Shown: positions 35,521 through 48,528, counted from the stretch's first letter. The stretch is DNA of 64,000 bases from Branchiostoma floridae (GCF_000003815.2 NC_049986.1:23608039-23672038), one strand, 5' to 3'. The notes: generated from the sequence alone by a model not told the origin. Program-made: numbers and translations.

Positions 35521-38500
35521 TCACACCGGCGTGGTCATTGCCCCGTTTGCGGCGACAGGTATGCTGTAGTAGAAGAAGCCCTGATGGAATAAAGGGAAAT
35601 AGATTAGGAACAGTAACGTTATAGCAACAATGCCTCATTACTCAACAACATAATAAAATGACTGACATCAAGAAATGTCAAGAGCCATCCTACATACAGC
35701 TTTATTTGTTAGTATAAATATCTCACATTGGGATCGGCCTCCAGCTGTTGTCTGACAGTCGTGGCGTCCGGCCTGGTCTTCTCGTTAAACTTCCAGCACT
35801 GCAGCATCAGCTGGTATCTGGGCGGGGAAACAGAACAATACTCCTTATACATTCAGTCTCATTACTTTCTTCATTTCCGAAGTCTTCCTCTGGTATTCCG
35901 AAGACAGATTCACGTCTGACAAGTGACTTTTAGGAAGACGTACAATTTGGAATTGGTCAAAGGTACCTCAAAGTTAATACCGCGCGCCATCTTGTATTTG
36001 ACATAAAATTGGCAAAGGATGTTGCACTGTCTCTTTTTATCTCTTTTTATGAAGCTACCTGTGTCCGAGAGTATTTGTAAATATTGCCCCTCAAATGCTG
36101 TGGAAGACGAGAGTCATTTTATCACTAATTGTTCTTTTTATGATGATATAAGAAACCAACTATTTATGAGTGTATCCAAAATACACGCTTACTTTCCAAC
36201 TATTCCTGACAATGAAAAATCAATCCTACTATTAAAATCAAAGAACCCACACATTATAAAAGAAGTGGGTAAATTCGTCTTCCACTGCCTAAAGAGAAGA
36301 AGTCTAACCCAACAAAACCAGTATAATGTACACTAGCATAGCATATAGTCATAGAATGTAGTTCCTAGCACCTTTGTATTTTCCTTATTTTACATGTTGT
36401 TTGTACCTGCAATTAGCCCTCGGGCAAGAATTTGCAATAAACATATCAATCTATCAACGATTAACTATTCTTAGTAGTTTTTCTCAAGACGCACCTTTCT
36501 TCTGTACAAAGCTGAGGTCTGGGGAGTCTGAAGTGGTTTTGCAGAGCATCATACAGTCTGTCTGCCCCCTCCATCCCAGGGTACGGCGTTCGGCCCAGCT
36601 GCGCCACTTCCCACAACAGAACCCCAAAGGACCAGCTGGAAAATAAACATGGTATTACACGGAGAAGACTTGCATCAGAATCATACGGTTCAACACGATC
36701 GACAGGAGTAATTGCAAATAATTGTTTTTTCTGGGATTCTATCCAAGAATTTGTTCGTTTCTGGTCTCGAGTTTCGTGTCCAATGACACCATAAATACTC
36801 ACACGTCACTCTTGTGGGTGAACCTAGCCTCGTTCTTCAGGCCCTCCGGCGCCATCCACTTCAGCGGCAGGAGATCGTTGCCCTGAGGAAACATTAAGGA
36901 AATTTCACTAATGGTATGTTGATGAACGCCGTCTCTGTTTTTTCTTTTAATTTGCTTATAAAGACGGAGACTGCGTTACCGTCAGCTCTGTGAACTTATC
37001 TTTTACAACGCCGTAGGATATCGAAATGAAGTATATCTGAATAAAGTCAAAGAGAATCCACAGACAATCATCAAAGCTTTCTCTGTGGTAACCTACCCCG
37101 TCCTGCCGATGGTACCCCACAGCGTACATATCCCGGGCCAGCCCGAAGTCCGCGATCTTGGCGGTTCCCTTCCCACAGATCAGGATGTTCCGGGCTGCGA
37201 TGTCTCGGTGAACCAGCTGAGAACAGATAGAATTTGGGTAACTAAATCGTCTGACGTTTTCATCATTTTTTTATCAGTCACTTTCAATAGCTTATGGGAA
37301 ACGTCTAAACGCTTAGAAAGAAATTTCTAGATTAAGGTATTGATTCTAGTCGCCAAACACCGTACTTGTATTGAGCTGGAAATCAAAAGAGATGGTAAAA
37401 GTGATCTTTAAGAGGTTCTCACCCTCCTGCTTGCCAGATGCTCCAGGCCGCAGCACACTTCCACCATCATGTTCTCGAAGATGTGCCGTTTGTTGACCAG
37501 AACGGTCCTGTTGAGTTTGGACTCCGCACGTAACGTCCACAGCAGGTGCAGGAGACTCCCGTGTTCGGCATATTCCAGCACCAGTTGGAGCGGACCTGCA
37601 GGGAAGCAGAGTTAACTGTTGGCTGGATTTATCGAAAACTCAACTGGAACCTTTTCATGTTACTGTTGTTTTCCGCGTTTGTCCGAGATTTAGTAGCGTT
37701 CTGTGTCTGCTCCACTAGATAAGATAACTAATTTGACCCGTAGACAAAGATACAAACTCACCGTCTCTAAAACAGATGCCTTTCAGCTTGAGGACGTTGT
37801 CATGGTTACCACACAACAGCATGATGCAGGTCTCCCTCAGAAGGGCCTGTCTGGCCTGCTGGTCCTCGTTGTCTGGATGAATATTATTTATCTATTTATC
37901 AAGGTTCTCCAATACAGTGGAAGGCATGGTGGAACAGGTGTTTTTTGTTAGAAGGCACATTTTCAAGGACGCCATACCGAAAATATTTACATACATGCAA
38001 GCAATGGGATAAAAAGCAAACTTACATCGTTTATACCTCATTCACTTATTTTCTCTACATGTAGTAAGGTTTTCTAGTTGATGAGTAAATGAGCAATTGG
38101 ACTTAGATCAACGTCGACTACTGCAATGTTTAGCATTGTGTTAAAATTGAATAGCTCTTTTACCTTTCAGTTTCTTGACGGCTACCACTACGTCATCAGT
38201 TTCTGGTTGCGTCAGCGTTGCCTTGACGACATGTCCAAAAGCGCCCTCACCCAGAAGCTGTCCGCCCTGCAGCCTGCTCCTGTGGATCTCCCGTTCCTTC
38301 AGCAGCTCCATGTCGATACTGCCTGACGAGGAGCCTGCTGCAAGCGGAACCAGCGCCTGGAGAAAAGGTAATTGTTCACACAGTTCTGGCAGAAAATACG
38401 TGGTATACCCATGATATATATTTCTAATGTGACTTGTTCAACATAAGTTGACTTTGCAATGACAATAACGGCTAAGAGACAGACAATCGTTAATTTCTGT

Positions 38501-38824
38501 GCTTGATGTGCACACAAAAGAAATGTATTGATTGAGTAAGTGAGATTCAGTTCTGGTTTCAAAATATTGGGATCATCAGATTGCTTTACCATATACGTAA
38601 AATAAAATCAAAGTCTTGCAACTTCAATTTGTCTGAAATAAACATTTTAGCACCACGTACTATTAGATTCTGTTCGAGTTGGAAGACTTCCGGATCGTCG
38701 ATGTTGCCGACCCGCAGCCTGTTGTTGTGCCTGTGGAGCAGGAAGATGGCGCCGAGCAGGAGGAGAATCAACCCGGCTGCTGACAGGCTGATGGCCAGGA
38801 GGAGCGTCTGAGAATCGCCCGGGT
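35521..38824 (-). other. Transmembrane and kinase exons of receptor B
   Basis: The transmembrane exon matches A at nearly every base from the helix to the juxtamembrane DDPEVF. The kinase keeps [26 protein letters not shown] and WMAPEG. The loop between the first kinase strands differs mildly (DNEDQQARQ for DDDDPQTRQ). The donor after the transmembrane exon follows CTAATA, so the last residues read NLI where A and C have NLK. Confidence 0.87.
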
Positions 38825-41800
38825 CTAAAACCAGAGATAATATTTAGCATAAGTTTTACTGCTGGTAGTAGATTCCAGGAAGAATGAATCTTTTCACCTT
38901 TGTCATCTTTGACGCCTTGGTTCACTAAAGGACAGGGTTATCAGAAATCTCTGCTATTGCTCACCTGACTTTCTGACTTGAAGGCTAACAAAAAAGGTTA
39001 GAGTCCTATCAAATATTGTGTATGTAGACATATTCTCTATAGAACGATTGTACAAAGTAACTCACCTAAACATACGTCACCAGAACAGACGCATCCCAAA
39101 GTTCGGTTGCAAATCTCCCACTCGTTACAGTTGCAGACCTGGTCACAGAACTCACCGTAATAGTTGTCCTGGCAACCTGAATCGGTTAAAAAAAATAGGG
39201 CATTTCCTTCCGGGAGGCGGCCATGACACCTGCCAACCTGCCTACCTAGTCCCTCGATCTCCAGGTCGTTGGGGGGACAAGGAAGCCATGAAAATGGAGA
39301 GTTGGCCCTTCTGTCTTCTGACAAGGCAATCAAAAATGGCACACTTCTTCCCTTTACTAATATTTGACCCTTTCAGTCCCATAGATATATGGGCTTTGAG
39401 TTGTTGGGATTCACAGGAACAGTGACAGACAGACAAGCAGAAACAATATATCTGACGATTTTGCGTTGTAAAGTAAAAAGTTGGTTCAGTAAGTCAGCTT
39501 AGATTTTAGTTCTGATGATGTCTGAGCCAAAGGTAATTTTTTCGGAATAGGCAAGCGACGAGGTATTGAATCTTTGGTTGTGTATGAAGAACAGGGAACA
39601 TGTGCAGCTGTTTCAGGTACGGTACTACCTGCTATCCATATGTCCACCTCGTCTGTGTATTGTTCTTCTCCTGCGCTGATTGCCACACAGGTCACGTGGC
39701 CCTGGTACTCCGGAAGCAGGGAGTTGATGGACAGAACAGAAGAGCTGCGGACGGAGGAAAGGAAGGTTATTTTAATGTAAACAAACTAGATCTTAACATT
39801 TGTTTGCATGTCATTCAGCCCTGTATCAGGACACAGTGCCCACAATCCATTTTGAAAAAGGATTGCCTGAAAAACAGGTCCAGGTTTGACCTGAGCTGTA
39901 TTACTCATGGTTAAATAGATAAAGTGAAAGTGAAAAGTGAAATTTCGTTTGTCACGTGACGGAGGTTACATGTGCCCATACAGGCAATTTAAAATGCAGA
40001 TTTAACTACAGGGTCAAAGGTGCTACTCTTTCCAATGTAGGCCAGAGTGCTACAGACAACAAGGTATTAAAGGAGTCCAACACTCTTATATGGCGTTTTT
40101 CTATAATACGAAGAATTTTTTTTATATCAATCAAATGTGGCCACAGGAAATCAAAAATTTCTATCACAAACCGTAATTCTAATGTTCAAAAAAGTTTTGA
40201 CAATGGTGGTGGTTGCTAAGCGTGATTTTTTTCTTCAGGAGGTAAGTCGGTGGTGTACTTTGATGTTGGTAGGGATGGTGGATATATGATTATGATAGTG
40301 TAATATCACAAAGGAAGCCTCACTTGTTATAAAGTGTAATGTTCAGCAAACTCTCGTTGATAACCGTGCCGTCGATGTACCACGTGATGTCTGAGACACG
40401 GAAGTTGTAGGCCGTGCAGGTGAGCTGCAGTTCCTGTCCGTACCGCAAGTCGTCCAGCTCACTGGAAGAAGGACTGATGCGCACTTCTGGGTGCACTGAA
40501 ACAAAGAAGTACCACGTGATGTCAATTACATCAATGTTGCAAGCTGTGCAGGTGAGCTGTAGTTCCTGCCCGTACCGCAAGTCTTCTAGCTCACTGGCAG
40601 AAGGCCTGATGCGAACTTCAGGGTGCACTGAATGAAAAAAAAGCAGATAACGTGAAGGTACAACCGAGCTTAAATCGCGATGGAAACATTACCACCCTCC
40701 CACACAGGGTTGACTGTCCCGGAAATGCCTTCCGATATCAACCCTGCCTTTTCAGCCTCAGAAAACCGGTATGCTTGCAGAAGCGTTTGTTTGTGGCAAA
40801 AGTTAACAAATTTTCAAATTCAAATTAATATTTCTAAATCTAAATTTAAATTCTTTTAACGTTCATGTGTGGAACAAGTTCGTGCTCATGGAAGATTGCT
40901 TTCACTACAAAAGCAGTCAGTCCCCACCTGTGGTGCAGTTCCTTCCCGTCCAGCCAGCGGCGCACCTGCACGCCCCGTTGAAGCTGTGGCATGAGGCTCC
41001 GTTATAACACTGGCAGCGCTCCGCACAGAACCGGCCGAACCGCCCGATGGGGCAGGCTGGGGAAAGAAAAGGCGTTTTAATGAAAACTATTCAATCGTAA
41101 AACCTATATTTAATATATATACATGTAGGAAGTGGAAATTTTATCACAATACCTACTGTTGTGTCCTTTATATATACATATTTTCTAATGATCATTCGAC
41201 TCGAATCGCAAAAAATATCCAAAAGCGTGTGCTAGTGTCAATGACAGATTGATTCCAAAGTGAAAGAAGATGATTTAAAAGAATAGGAATGGAGAATCTG
41301 TTGTTGGTATAACTTTTTTGGGGAACAACTTTTTCATCATTCGCACGCTTGCACCGGTTTTGGTGTTCCTAGAAGGAGCTGCCAGAAGATATCATCCATG
41401 TTATCAAATAAACGTGGCCCTTTGCACAAACTACGCAATACCAAAGCAAAGTGTTCATGTTACCTTTCACGATTACCTCAGTGTGGAATGTTTTGCCGTG
41501 CATCACACAATCAATTTTGTTTAGCCTGGAATTCTCTACCCCGACCTAAAAACAAGACAAAAAAGTGGTTTTTGAAATTTGAAAAAAAAAATGCTTTACA
41601 TTTTACATGCTAAAACTTAGCTTGACAAATACATTTTTTCTACTTGAAAGTGGGATATTAATATTTTGGCCGACAACGCTACGGTAACTGGTATTTTTTT
41701 TTAGATTATTGAATTATGCGAGATGCTATCCATTAAACAGATCTTTTTGGATTATGCTGAAAAGACACCCTGATTTAAAAGTGTGCCAAACATTTATCAT

Positions 41801-42225
41801 TCGAGACGATCGTCGGTACAAACGACCTTTGCCCATATCTAGTGTCACTTTTATGTGACGTTTCGAAGATGTCTGCAAGAGGGACCTAAGGGCTCTTGCA
41901 AATGACAGATCCAGCTGGATATGTACACTGTCCAGGCAGCTAAAATCAGGAGAAATCGCAGCTAAAATCAGGAGAAATCAGACTTATGCGCATGGCATAA
42001 GAAAAGCGGATCCTGCGAAAAGAACTCTGCAACAGACCTGAGTCAGCTTACAGATGTGCCCTTTGTGGCAGGGACCGTGTCATTCTCGTATAGGACTGTT
42101 TAGCCACAGTCAACGCTGTAGGGCTGATGTCAATCAGGATTTTACCATGGTCAATATTGACCGAAGGAGGCCATATATATATCTGTGACGCCAGGCTATT
42201 TATGCGGTTCAAGACCACAGAGACG

Positions 42226-42272
<47 letters not shown>

Positions 42273-45200
42273 ATGACGAGCAAACTCTTTGAAAATTTGC
42301 CCATAATCTTACACTGTAAACTGGTTTAAGTAATATAGATAGTAAATGTAGTAAATTTACCTTAACGTTCAAATAGGTATACGTCATAACTGCGACGTAC
42401 TCGTTTTCGTCCCAAGGTTGGTAATAGTAGAAGGGAACCCACGGCCAGTCTTCGTGGGGAAAGCTCCTGTAAACATGAAGAAAGCTTTTTTTTCAAATTT
42501 CCAATTTTGCCAACCGTCATTCCCAGCATACTAATGTGGATGCTTGTAGTTTCACTCCAGTTGTATACGAAATATAGTGGACTCCGGAAACATGAAATGC
42601 TCCACGGATCATAAAACCTATTACTGTTATAGACCGTGATGAGGGGGGATACAGAGTCAGTCACGTTCGGGACAGTATTTTGAACACTGTAGCAGCGACA
42701 CTTAACTGAGAACCAGCCATACAAAACGTCGGAAGGAGGCTACATGCAGGTTGTGCACCTGATCTGCTAATAACCTGATGAAAGTACGCGCACACACAGA
42801 TAAGTAAGTCAGTCTGAAAATATGTATTCTCCAAGCAGAGTTGTCTGTAGTGGCAGGTTTCGTCTGCCTCCTTCCGCACAGAGACGAGAAAACCATACGG
42901 TATTGTCACCCCGACCGAAACCTCTGCTTGGAGAATGAATAGGGAACATGAGCACAAGGGCCGTAGATGATACTCTGACCTGTGTTCAGTGTTTACAGAC
43001 AGCTGAGCTAGGGCCTGCGTCTCACTGTGGGTTGGCGCACATCTTTTTTCGCGGTCCGTTTCTGGTGTCAGGTCAAAGTCAAGAACGTCCTTGTCGATGG
43101 CGATATAGAATCGCAAAATATCTGGATGACGACAACACAAACAGAAAAACAAAACAAAAATACACAAAATTCTTCAGAATATCGCAAAATGCACCTAAAA
43201 AGTACCTTCGCATTGAATGATCACTCAGTCGATCGTTTGATTGATAGATTCGAGATGCAACAACACATACTTCAGTTCTATGCTGTTGTTTAATGCAAAA
43301 TCAGACAATAGTATGTCAAATGAACATAAATACATAATGAATTAGCATCATTATATTAGTTCTACAGGTACATAGATTACAACAAAGTGCCCTGTATTAG
43401 ATTGCAACAGTGGACAGCTAGAGTGGACGACAATCGAAACCGCACAAAAGAAATTGTCCAAAACTCACCGCCATCAGTCCTATAACCGTACGGCCAGATA
43501 AGATTGTGGTCAAATGTTAACAAGTCGGAGACCTTGATTCGCACGAAGTCCTAAAAAACAACGAGGTATGTACGTAAGAACTTCGTTGTCAAAGAGCTCT
43601 CAAGGGGAAGTTAGTATTATATATGAGTGGGATATATTCAGCCTTAGAAGCTGGTGTGTTGTAGAGAGGGTCGGATGTGCCGATTGTACAAGTCAGAAAA
43701 CAGAAGGTTTAATGAGTCAGCCCCTATAAATATATAGACTCTACCAGCAAACACTTCAAGTTCAAATTGAGACATCAAAAAATTATTGGGTCGACTTAGA
43801 GTGGACGCATGCAACAGCACCGAGTCGACTCCAAGTCATACAAGTTAAATTTGACATGAACAAGATAATGATCAACAACAATGTTCTAAATACGTGGAAA
43901 ACTACCATCGTACGTTGTTTCGTATTTATCATATTGCTTGAAAACGTAGTATTTTTCAATCACCGCAATTGTTTGGGAGTCAAATTCCTCCTCTGTTTGT
44001 GGAACAAAAGTGTTTTCATCGAAGGTTGGCTCATGCTCTGAAAAAAAAGGAAACAAGGAAACAAATTCAAAACAGCTCAAAACCTAAAATACTGCTGATT
44101 GCTTTGGTAGGTTTTTAGAACCCTTTTAACTGTAAAAAGCATAGTTGGAGATACCCCTGGAATCACCCAAATTCCGATGAGTACCAGCTGCATACCATTA
44201 CGATACACGCATATCATTCGACATATAATTGCAGTTGTAAAATGTATTTAAAAGTATGAAGACAGCTCTGTATCTTCATGGCTACCTTGCCCCCCAACGA
44301 CCAGGAGGTCAAGGACTAGGTAGGTAGGTCACTCACTCACTCACTCACTCACTCACTCACTCACTCACTCACTCACTCACTCACTCACTCACTCACTCAC
44401 TCACTCACTCACTCACTCACTCAGGTAGGTAAAAGTATTTGCATACATTTGAAAATCTAAAGACGAGTGGTAGATAAGTGACATATAGATACAGATACAG
44501 AGCTTCAAAGAACGCTTGCAGATAGATGTGCAAAAGTTAGGTGTGACGGGTCGTTCGGTGTAATATAACCAGCTGCTGCCGCGACGCGTGCCTGCGAAGC
44601 TGGTGTGTTACGCCGAACGGCGGTTATACCGGCTATATAGATACAGATACAGATACAGATAACATGTTACATGCCAATGTCCTAGTGATTTTGGCCCACT
44701 TATTGTGAGCGTCTTGTGACTCACCAATCTCCCTGGTGGTAAAAGTCAGATCAAACTCATTTCTCCAACGAGCCGAACGGCTGCGTGCGAAGACCACGTG
44801 TAGCTGATGCCCGGAGCTGACCGCAGACAGATGGTACGGTACTCCAAAGGTTGGCTCTGAAACAAAGGAAAGAAGGAAATACATATATATTCAAAACAGA
44901 TCAAAACCCTGGGTTTCCTGGGGTGGGCTCCACAAAATATGTGTTAACGCACTCAACTGCCAAGGCGCAGGTCAAAGGGAAAGGCCCTAGGCCTTTTGGG
45001 GGCATCCGTCTGTCTCGAAAGACAATGGTGGGCAGACAGGGTTAGTCTCCAAGCAGACCCATCGGTGCCTTAGAGATAATATATCAAAGCTGGCAAAGAG
45101 TATAGCCGGCCAAAGGGAGATAGCCGGCTAAAGGGAGTCAGGGAGACTAAGACAGGGTGGGTTTAAGGCGACCCGTCTGCCTGGCCTGCACTTTGCTTTT

Positions 45201-47000
45201 TTAAGGTGAAGGAGGGGTGTGCACTTCCTTCTTCACCCTCTCGTCCACTGGTGCACTAGTCCTACAGGGGCAACTGTATGACACGTGTAAGACGGCCCCA
45301 GCAGATGCAGCTTTGTTGTTTGGAGTTTCCGTCTCCTAGGAGGACTTCCGACCAAGGATGCAAGGCGTTCCTCCTACCCCTGACTCGTGTGTCATGGCGG
45401 GTGCGTCATGCCCGAACATGCCCCTAAGGCCTGTCACTGCCACAAAGGCACCTCAACTAGCCGCAGCTAGGTACTCATTTACACTTAAGTTAAGTGAGAG
45501 AAGGCCCCTACTCTGTAACTTAATTAGTTAAGTTATTGTCAGTACCATTCTAGCCGTGTTTTGTTTATATCTTAGGGGCCTTCACCTTTGACATATTACC
45601 CGCAATGCACCACTATGCGCATGCGCGGCTGGATCCATGAATACCCTTTTGGGTAAGAAAATCCTGCTCACAATATATGGTAAGTAGGGCTGTGCCAATC
45701 TCCACCTTTCCTAAGGACTTGGGCCACACTACAGATTCTAATACAGCAAAGCATTTGTTCACTGGTAAGCTTTAGGCTATTGCTGTGACACACAATTAAA
45801 AAAGAAAAAAGGGTCTGTACTTATTATAATCGTTATGATCATGTGTGTTTTGTGTTTTAAGCATGCATGAATCTACCTTTTCTATGAGATTGACCCATTA
45901 CCAAAGTATACTTACTGGTAAACCATCGAGATTCCACATTAGTTGACTCAACACAAAATCAGAAAAGTTAGGAGAAGACATGACAGTGACATGTACCGTA
46001 GGAAACTCCACAGAACGTGTCAACAACCCTGCTGTCAGACGAGTCTCCGTCGTAGAAAGTCAAAGCGTCGCTGGTGCACCCTTCAGATCCTCTTTCAAAA
46101 TTTCCGCGATCAAAATTGATCTATGAAAGACAATGGAACATGCCATGTCAACATGAGCTTCTACGGGCAAGTAAAATATAACGTTAACTTTATTGCTTTC
46201 CATGATATGTAACGTTAGGGACAGAAGATTTACATCTGAGTATTGATTGAAACATAAACATGGTACATCTAACTGACTGGTAAAAGGATTTAGGAAGCTA
46301 TTAGTAGGTTTCTTTCACAATATTACTGTTAAAACGTACATTCGAGGAATTGCAAGATCATAGACTCCCGTCCCCGTGGATTTGATTACAGTTCATTTTT
46401 GTCTTAAGCATCATGTAAGAATGTAAAATTGCAACAGAAATTCAGATAAACAAACTTTCAATATTTACCAGAATTATCCTGTCCGGATCAGCAGTGATGT
46501 CCCACTCGCAGAGGTCTGACGTCACATCCGTTTCACTGATTATATACCCTAGCTTTCCGGTCAGCTGGTATGAACACCCTACTGAAGTCAAAGAAATATA
46601 CAATCAAGTTAACATGCACGCTTATAGTAAAGACCATATGCTGTCACAAGATGGTCTAAATTCACAACCCAGCTCATCATTTTCAATGATATTTATCAAA
46701 TTGATAAATAAAGGGAATATGGATTAAAGTATCATGATATGAAAGTTATATGTATAGTGTAAGAAAAACGAACGTTAACAAATACAGAACTGCTTACAGA
46801 ATAGTGCATTGTTTATGTGCCTTTTCGGTAGCTTTTAACTAAAACGTTTTATACTTCAACTAATAGTTCGCTCGCTGTTAAGTAACTAACTGGCTTCATG
46901 TACCGGTTATTCATGTGTACTCACCACCAAGTGCAGGATGGAAGTTTTGAAGGCAAAAGAGGAGAAAAGCGGCCACAGAAAGCGTCAAAACCCTCTTCAT
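35521..47000 (-). CDS. Receptor tyrosine kinase B (CUB-EGF-Ig-EGF-TM-kinase), 862 or 906 aa, complete
   Basis: Coding exons (minus): 47000-46925, 46578-46469, 46120-45997, 44856-44725, 44037-43964, 43550-43469, 43121-42980, 42466-42361, 41545-41464, 41056-40928, 40495-40324 (or 40627-40324), 39744-39629, 39176-39066, 38824-38661, 38356-38164, 37872-37762, 37595-37423, 37216-37097, 36882-36803, 36635-36495, 35817-35727, 35580-35521. All phases are compatible. It is a paralogue of gene A in the same orientation, about 3 kb away from A's promoter, and its exons match A's one for one. The product should be a cell-surface receptor; ligand unknown. The eleventh exon has two in-frame acceptors 132 bp apart, because half an Ig domain is duplicated. 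The C-terminus, TPV, is again a possible class I PDZ ligand. Confidence 0.85.
36010..36450 (+). mobile_element. LINE 3' remnant in intron 20 of receptor B
   Basis: The plus strand encodes the C-terminus of a non-LTR retrotransposon polyprotein: CKYCPSNAVEDESHF, CSFYDDIRNQ and FVFHCLKRRS, a C-x2-C-x-H-x-C arrangement usual after the reverse transcriptase. It ends near AATAAAC. It is truncated at its 5' end and antisense to gene B. Confidence 0.7.
40324..40627 (-). other. Half-Ig tandem duplication with alternative acceptors in receptor B
   Basis: The first half of the Ig exon occurs twice in tandem. The upstream copy (from 40,627) runs HPEVRIRPSASEL to DITWY and then reads directly, in frame, through FFVS into the second copy (HPEVRISPSSSEL). 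The junction TACTTCTTTGTTTCAG is itself a good 3' splice site (exon start 40,495), and the outer site TTTTTTCATTCAG (exon start 40,627) is also good. Both choices keep phase 1 and differ by 44 codons. The short form matches A and C. Confidence 0.75.
41310..41420. mobile_element. One-ended MITE relic in intron 9 of receptor B
   Basis: AAGATATCATCCATGTTATC followed by AAATAAACGTGGCCC resembles the right end of the element at 31,695-32,160. The other end is missing, and the relic nearly touches exon 9 (41,464). Confidence 0.45.
41800..42275 (+). mobile_element. LINE 3' remnant with (ATC)n tail in intron 8 of receptor B
   Basis: Broken reading frames give the cysteine-rich C-terminus of a LINE ORF (YRCALCGRDRV, then remnants of an IGLFSHSQRC-like end), followed by an (ATC)n tract at 42,226-42,271. 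The poly-Met and poly-Asp ORFs on the other strand only read that tract. Confidence 0.6.
42826..42936. mobile_element. Small hairpin MITE, ATTCTCCAAGCAGAG family
   Basis: ATTCTCCAAGCAGAG (42,826-42,840) is mirrored by CTCTGCTTGGAGAAT (42,922-42,936). It ends 44 bp from the 3' end of exon 7 of gene B. The same terminal motif occurs near 7,923 and 10,728, and as ATCTCCAAGCAGATCCTAC at 55,757. Confidence 0.65.
44330..44422. repeat. (CACT)n microsatellite in intron 4 of receptor B
   Basis: About 92 bp of uninterrupted TCAC repeat. Confidence 0.95.
44550..44660. repeat. Inverted copy of the 53.5-kb GTAACACATCAGCTT repeat
   Basis: CGTTCGGTGTAATATAACC is mirrored by GTGTTACGCCGAACGGCGGT, then GGCTATATAGATACAGATAC. 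The second half is the complement of the repeat unit found in tandem at 53,510-53,800. Confidence 0.55.
44930..45600. repeat. Dispersed repeat-like block, family unknown
   Basis: Contains GGCATCCGTCTGTCTCGAAA, TCTCCAAGCAGACCCATCGG and a duplicated TAGCCGGC(C/T)AAAGGGAG phrase (near 45,102 and 45,121). It is GC-richer than its surroundings and non-coding. It looks like mobile DNA but I could not define ends. Confidence 0.35.
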
Positions 47001-47413
47001 CTCGTATCCTGTAAACATAAAAGCCTAAGATGTTTACAATAGAAATAATTGTGATAATGAAAGTCTTATCGCAGAAAATATTATTACAGGGGCACGGTAG
47101 CGGATTGAGAGCATTATTTGGAGAGGTTTCGATTGTTGTACAAAATCTAGACAAAAAAACGGCACATATTATCTTTGTTTACGCGTTGGTCGGTGCTACC
47201 ATAGCCTTGCCCAGCCAACTTAACTTCTACATACAACAGAGCAAGATCTTAAGTTTCATTTTACGGACTGTTTACTTAGTTTTTCTCAGTGGGCTATGCC
47301 AGACACCCGGAAAGATAATTTTTTGTTAATTCCTCCCTTATCCGTAATTCACGTCCTTGAAATAATACTCTACCTACAAGGCCTAAGGAGCAAAGATAAA
47401 GAATATTTCTTAC

Positions 47414-47552
47414 CTGTGTGTAAACTAGATCAGATAATAGCTTAATGTCCTATCAGTACGAGTATAAGACGTGGTCTTACACATTCCGATTCGTTGAGGA
47501 AATAAACTGGTGAGAATCAACCCGTCCAGTAATACCCAAAACCTATTTAAAG
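47414..47552 (-). promoter_or_regulatory. Core promoter and 5' UTR exon of receptor B
   Basis: CTTTAAATAG at 47,552-47,543 (minus) matches the box of gene A. A non-coding exon ends at 47,414 (CACAG|GTAAGA) and splices to 47,008, eight bases before the start codon. Confidence 0.55.
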
Positions 47553-47559
47553 AAAGGCC

Positions 47560-48525
47560 TATTCAGCGCGGTAACTGAAGCATGGTCAGGGGTGTAGCCT
47601 TTCGAAACTTGAGATTGTTTTCGTTGGCACAAGATCATTACATCATTACGGGTACATGCTGTTGCTTGGCGTTACAGGTTGGCCGACACACTTAAGAACT
47701 GAACAAATACTAGTACTGCCAGCCCGCACTGACAAGCATACAAAGCTATAATGAAGGAAGAGAGCAGTAGCAAATATGTCTTCTATAGGCTATAAAGTAT
47801 AAACGTTCAAATTTGTCTATTCTACAATGACTGTGGTTGTATGATAGAATTCCATCGACTTCATTTGCATATTGGATGTAGTGAGGAATTCAAGAAAACT
47901 GGTAGTCTGCACACAGTATACGTAGGATCATCTGTATTAAGTATTATCATTTCATCCCTAAGTGTAGACAGTTTTCGGAACACAAGATTGTTGCTATCGT
48001 TACCGAGTGCTGTGTTGTATACATGTACCACCACCACATTCCGTTTGGACTAGTGATTCAAGTAGTGAATCAAATTCACCAGAAAATTGTTGATCAAAAT
48101 ATCCTCGTGTCGAAATTTGGAATGTTGTCAAATATTTTACTGACCAAATACACTGTACTGGGAGCTTTAGATTTCGCGAGATGTTTACAAAGCGTTTCAA
48201 AAATGTTCCAAAGTACACTACGTAGAAGTATATTGCTTTCTCGTATGTTCATAACGTTATATTGTTTATCATGAATGAAATTAATTATTGATATGGAATT
48301 ATTTGTAACAGAATCTGACCGTCCAAACTGAAGCGTCCCTCTAAATGATGAAATCTTTATTGACACAACAAAAGCACGGCGACTTTCGTAAGGTCTATCA
48401 AAGTTACATATACTGCATCTAAACAGACAAGTGTATACAAATGCAATGTCTACATATATGAATATCTTTAGTTATGAATAAGTCAACGTGTTAAGTGTAA
48501 ATACAAAGATCATCAGAGCTCACTG
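47560..48525. other. No recognisable gene
   Basis: AT-rich 5' flank of gene B. Short ORFs on both strands have no protein pattern. Confidence 0.45.
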
Positions 48526-48528
48526 AAG

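Larger units (their letters stand above)
39066..47000 (-). other. Ectodomain exons of receptor B
   Basis: Signal peptide residues 1-25 (MKRVLTLSVAAFLLFCLQ). CUB domain about 26-147 (CSYQLTGKLGYII, CEWDI, GCTSDALTFYDGD, FCGVSY, SSGHQLHVVF). Unrecognised module about 148-309, with EDWPWVPFYYY and two cysteines (RCAPTH, DCVMHG). EGF 310-352 is almost identical to A. Ig 353-448 in the short form (QLTCTAYN, ITWY, VTCVAI). Second EGF 449-485 (YGEFCDQVCNC, CVCSGDVC). Outside the EGF and Ig core the sequence has moved far from A. Confidence 0.75.

Noticed and set aside
42048-42387. Poly-Met and poly-Asp ORFs
   Set aside because: They read the (ATC)n tail of a LINE remnant; the Asp run is not joined to exon 8 of receptor B, which ends at 42,361.
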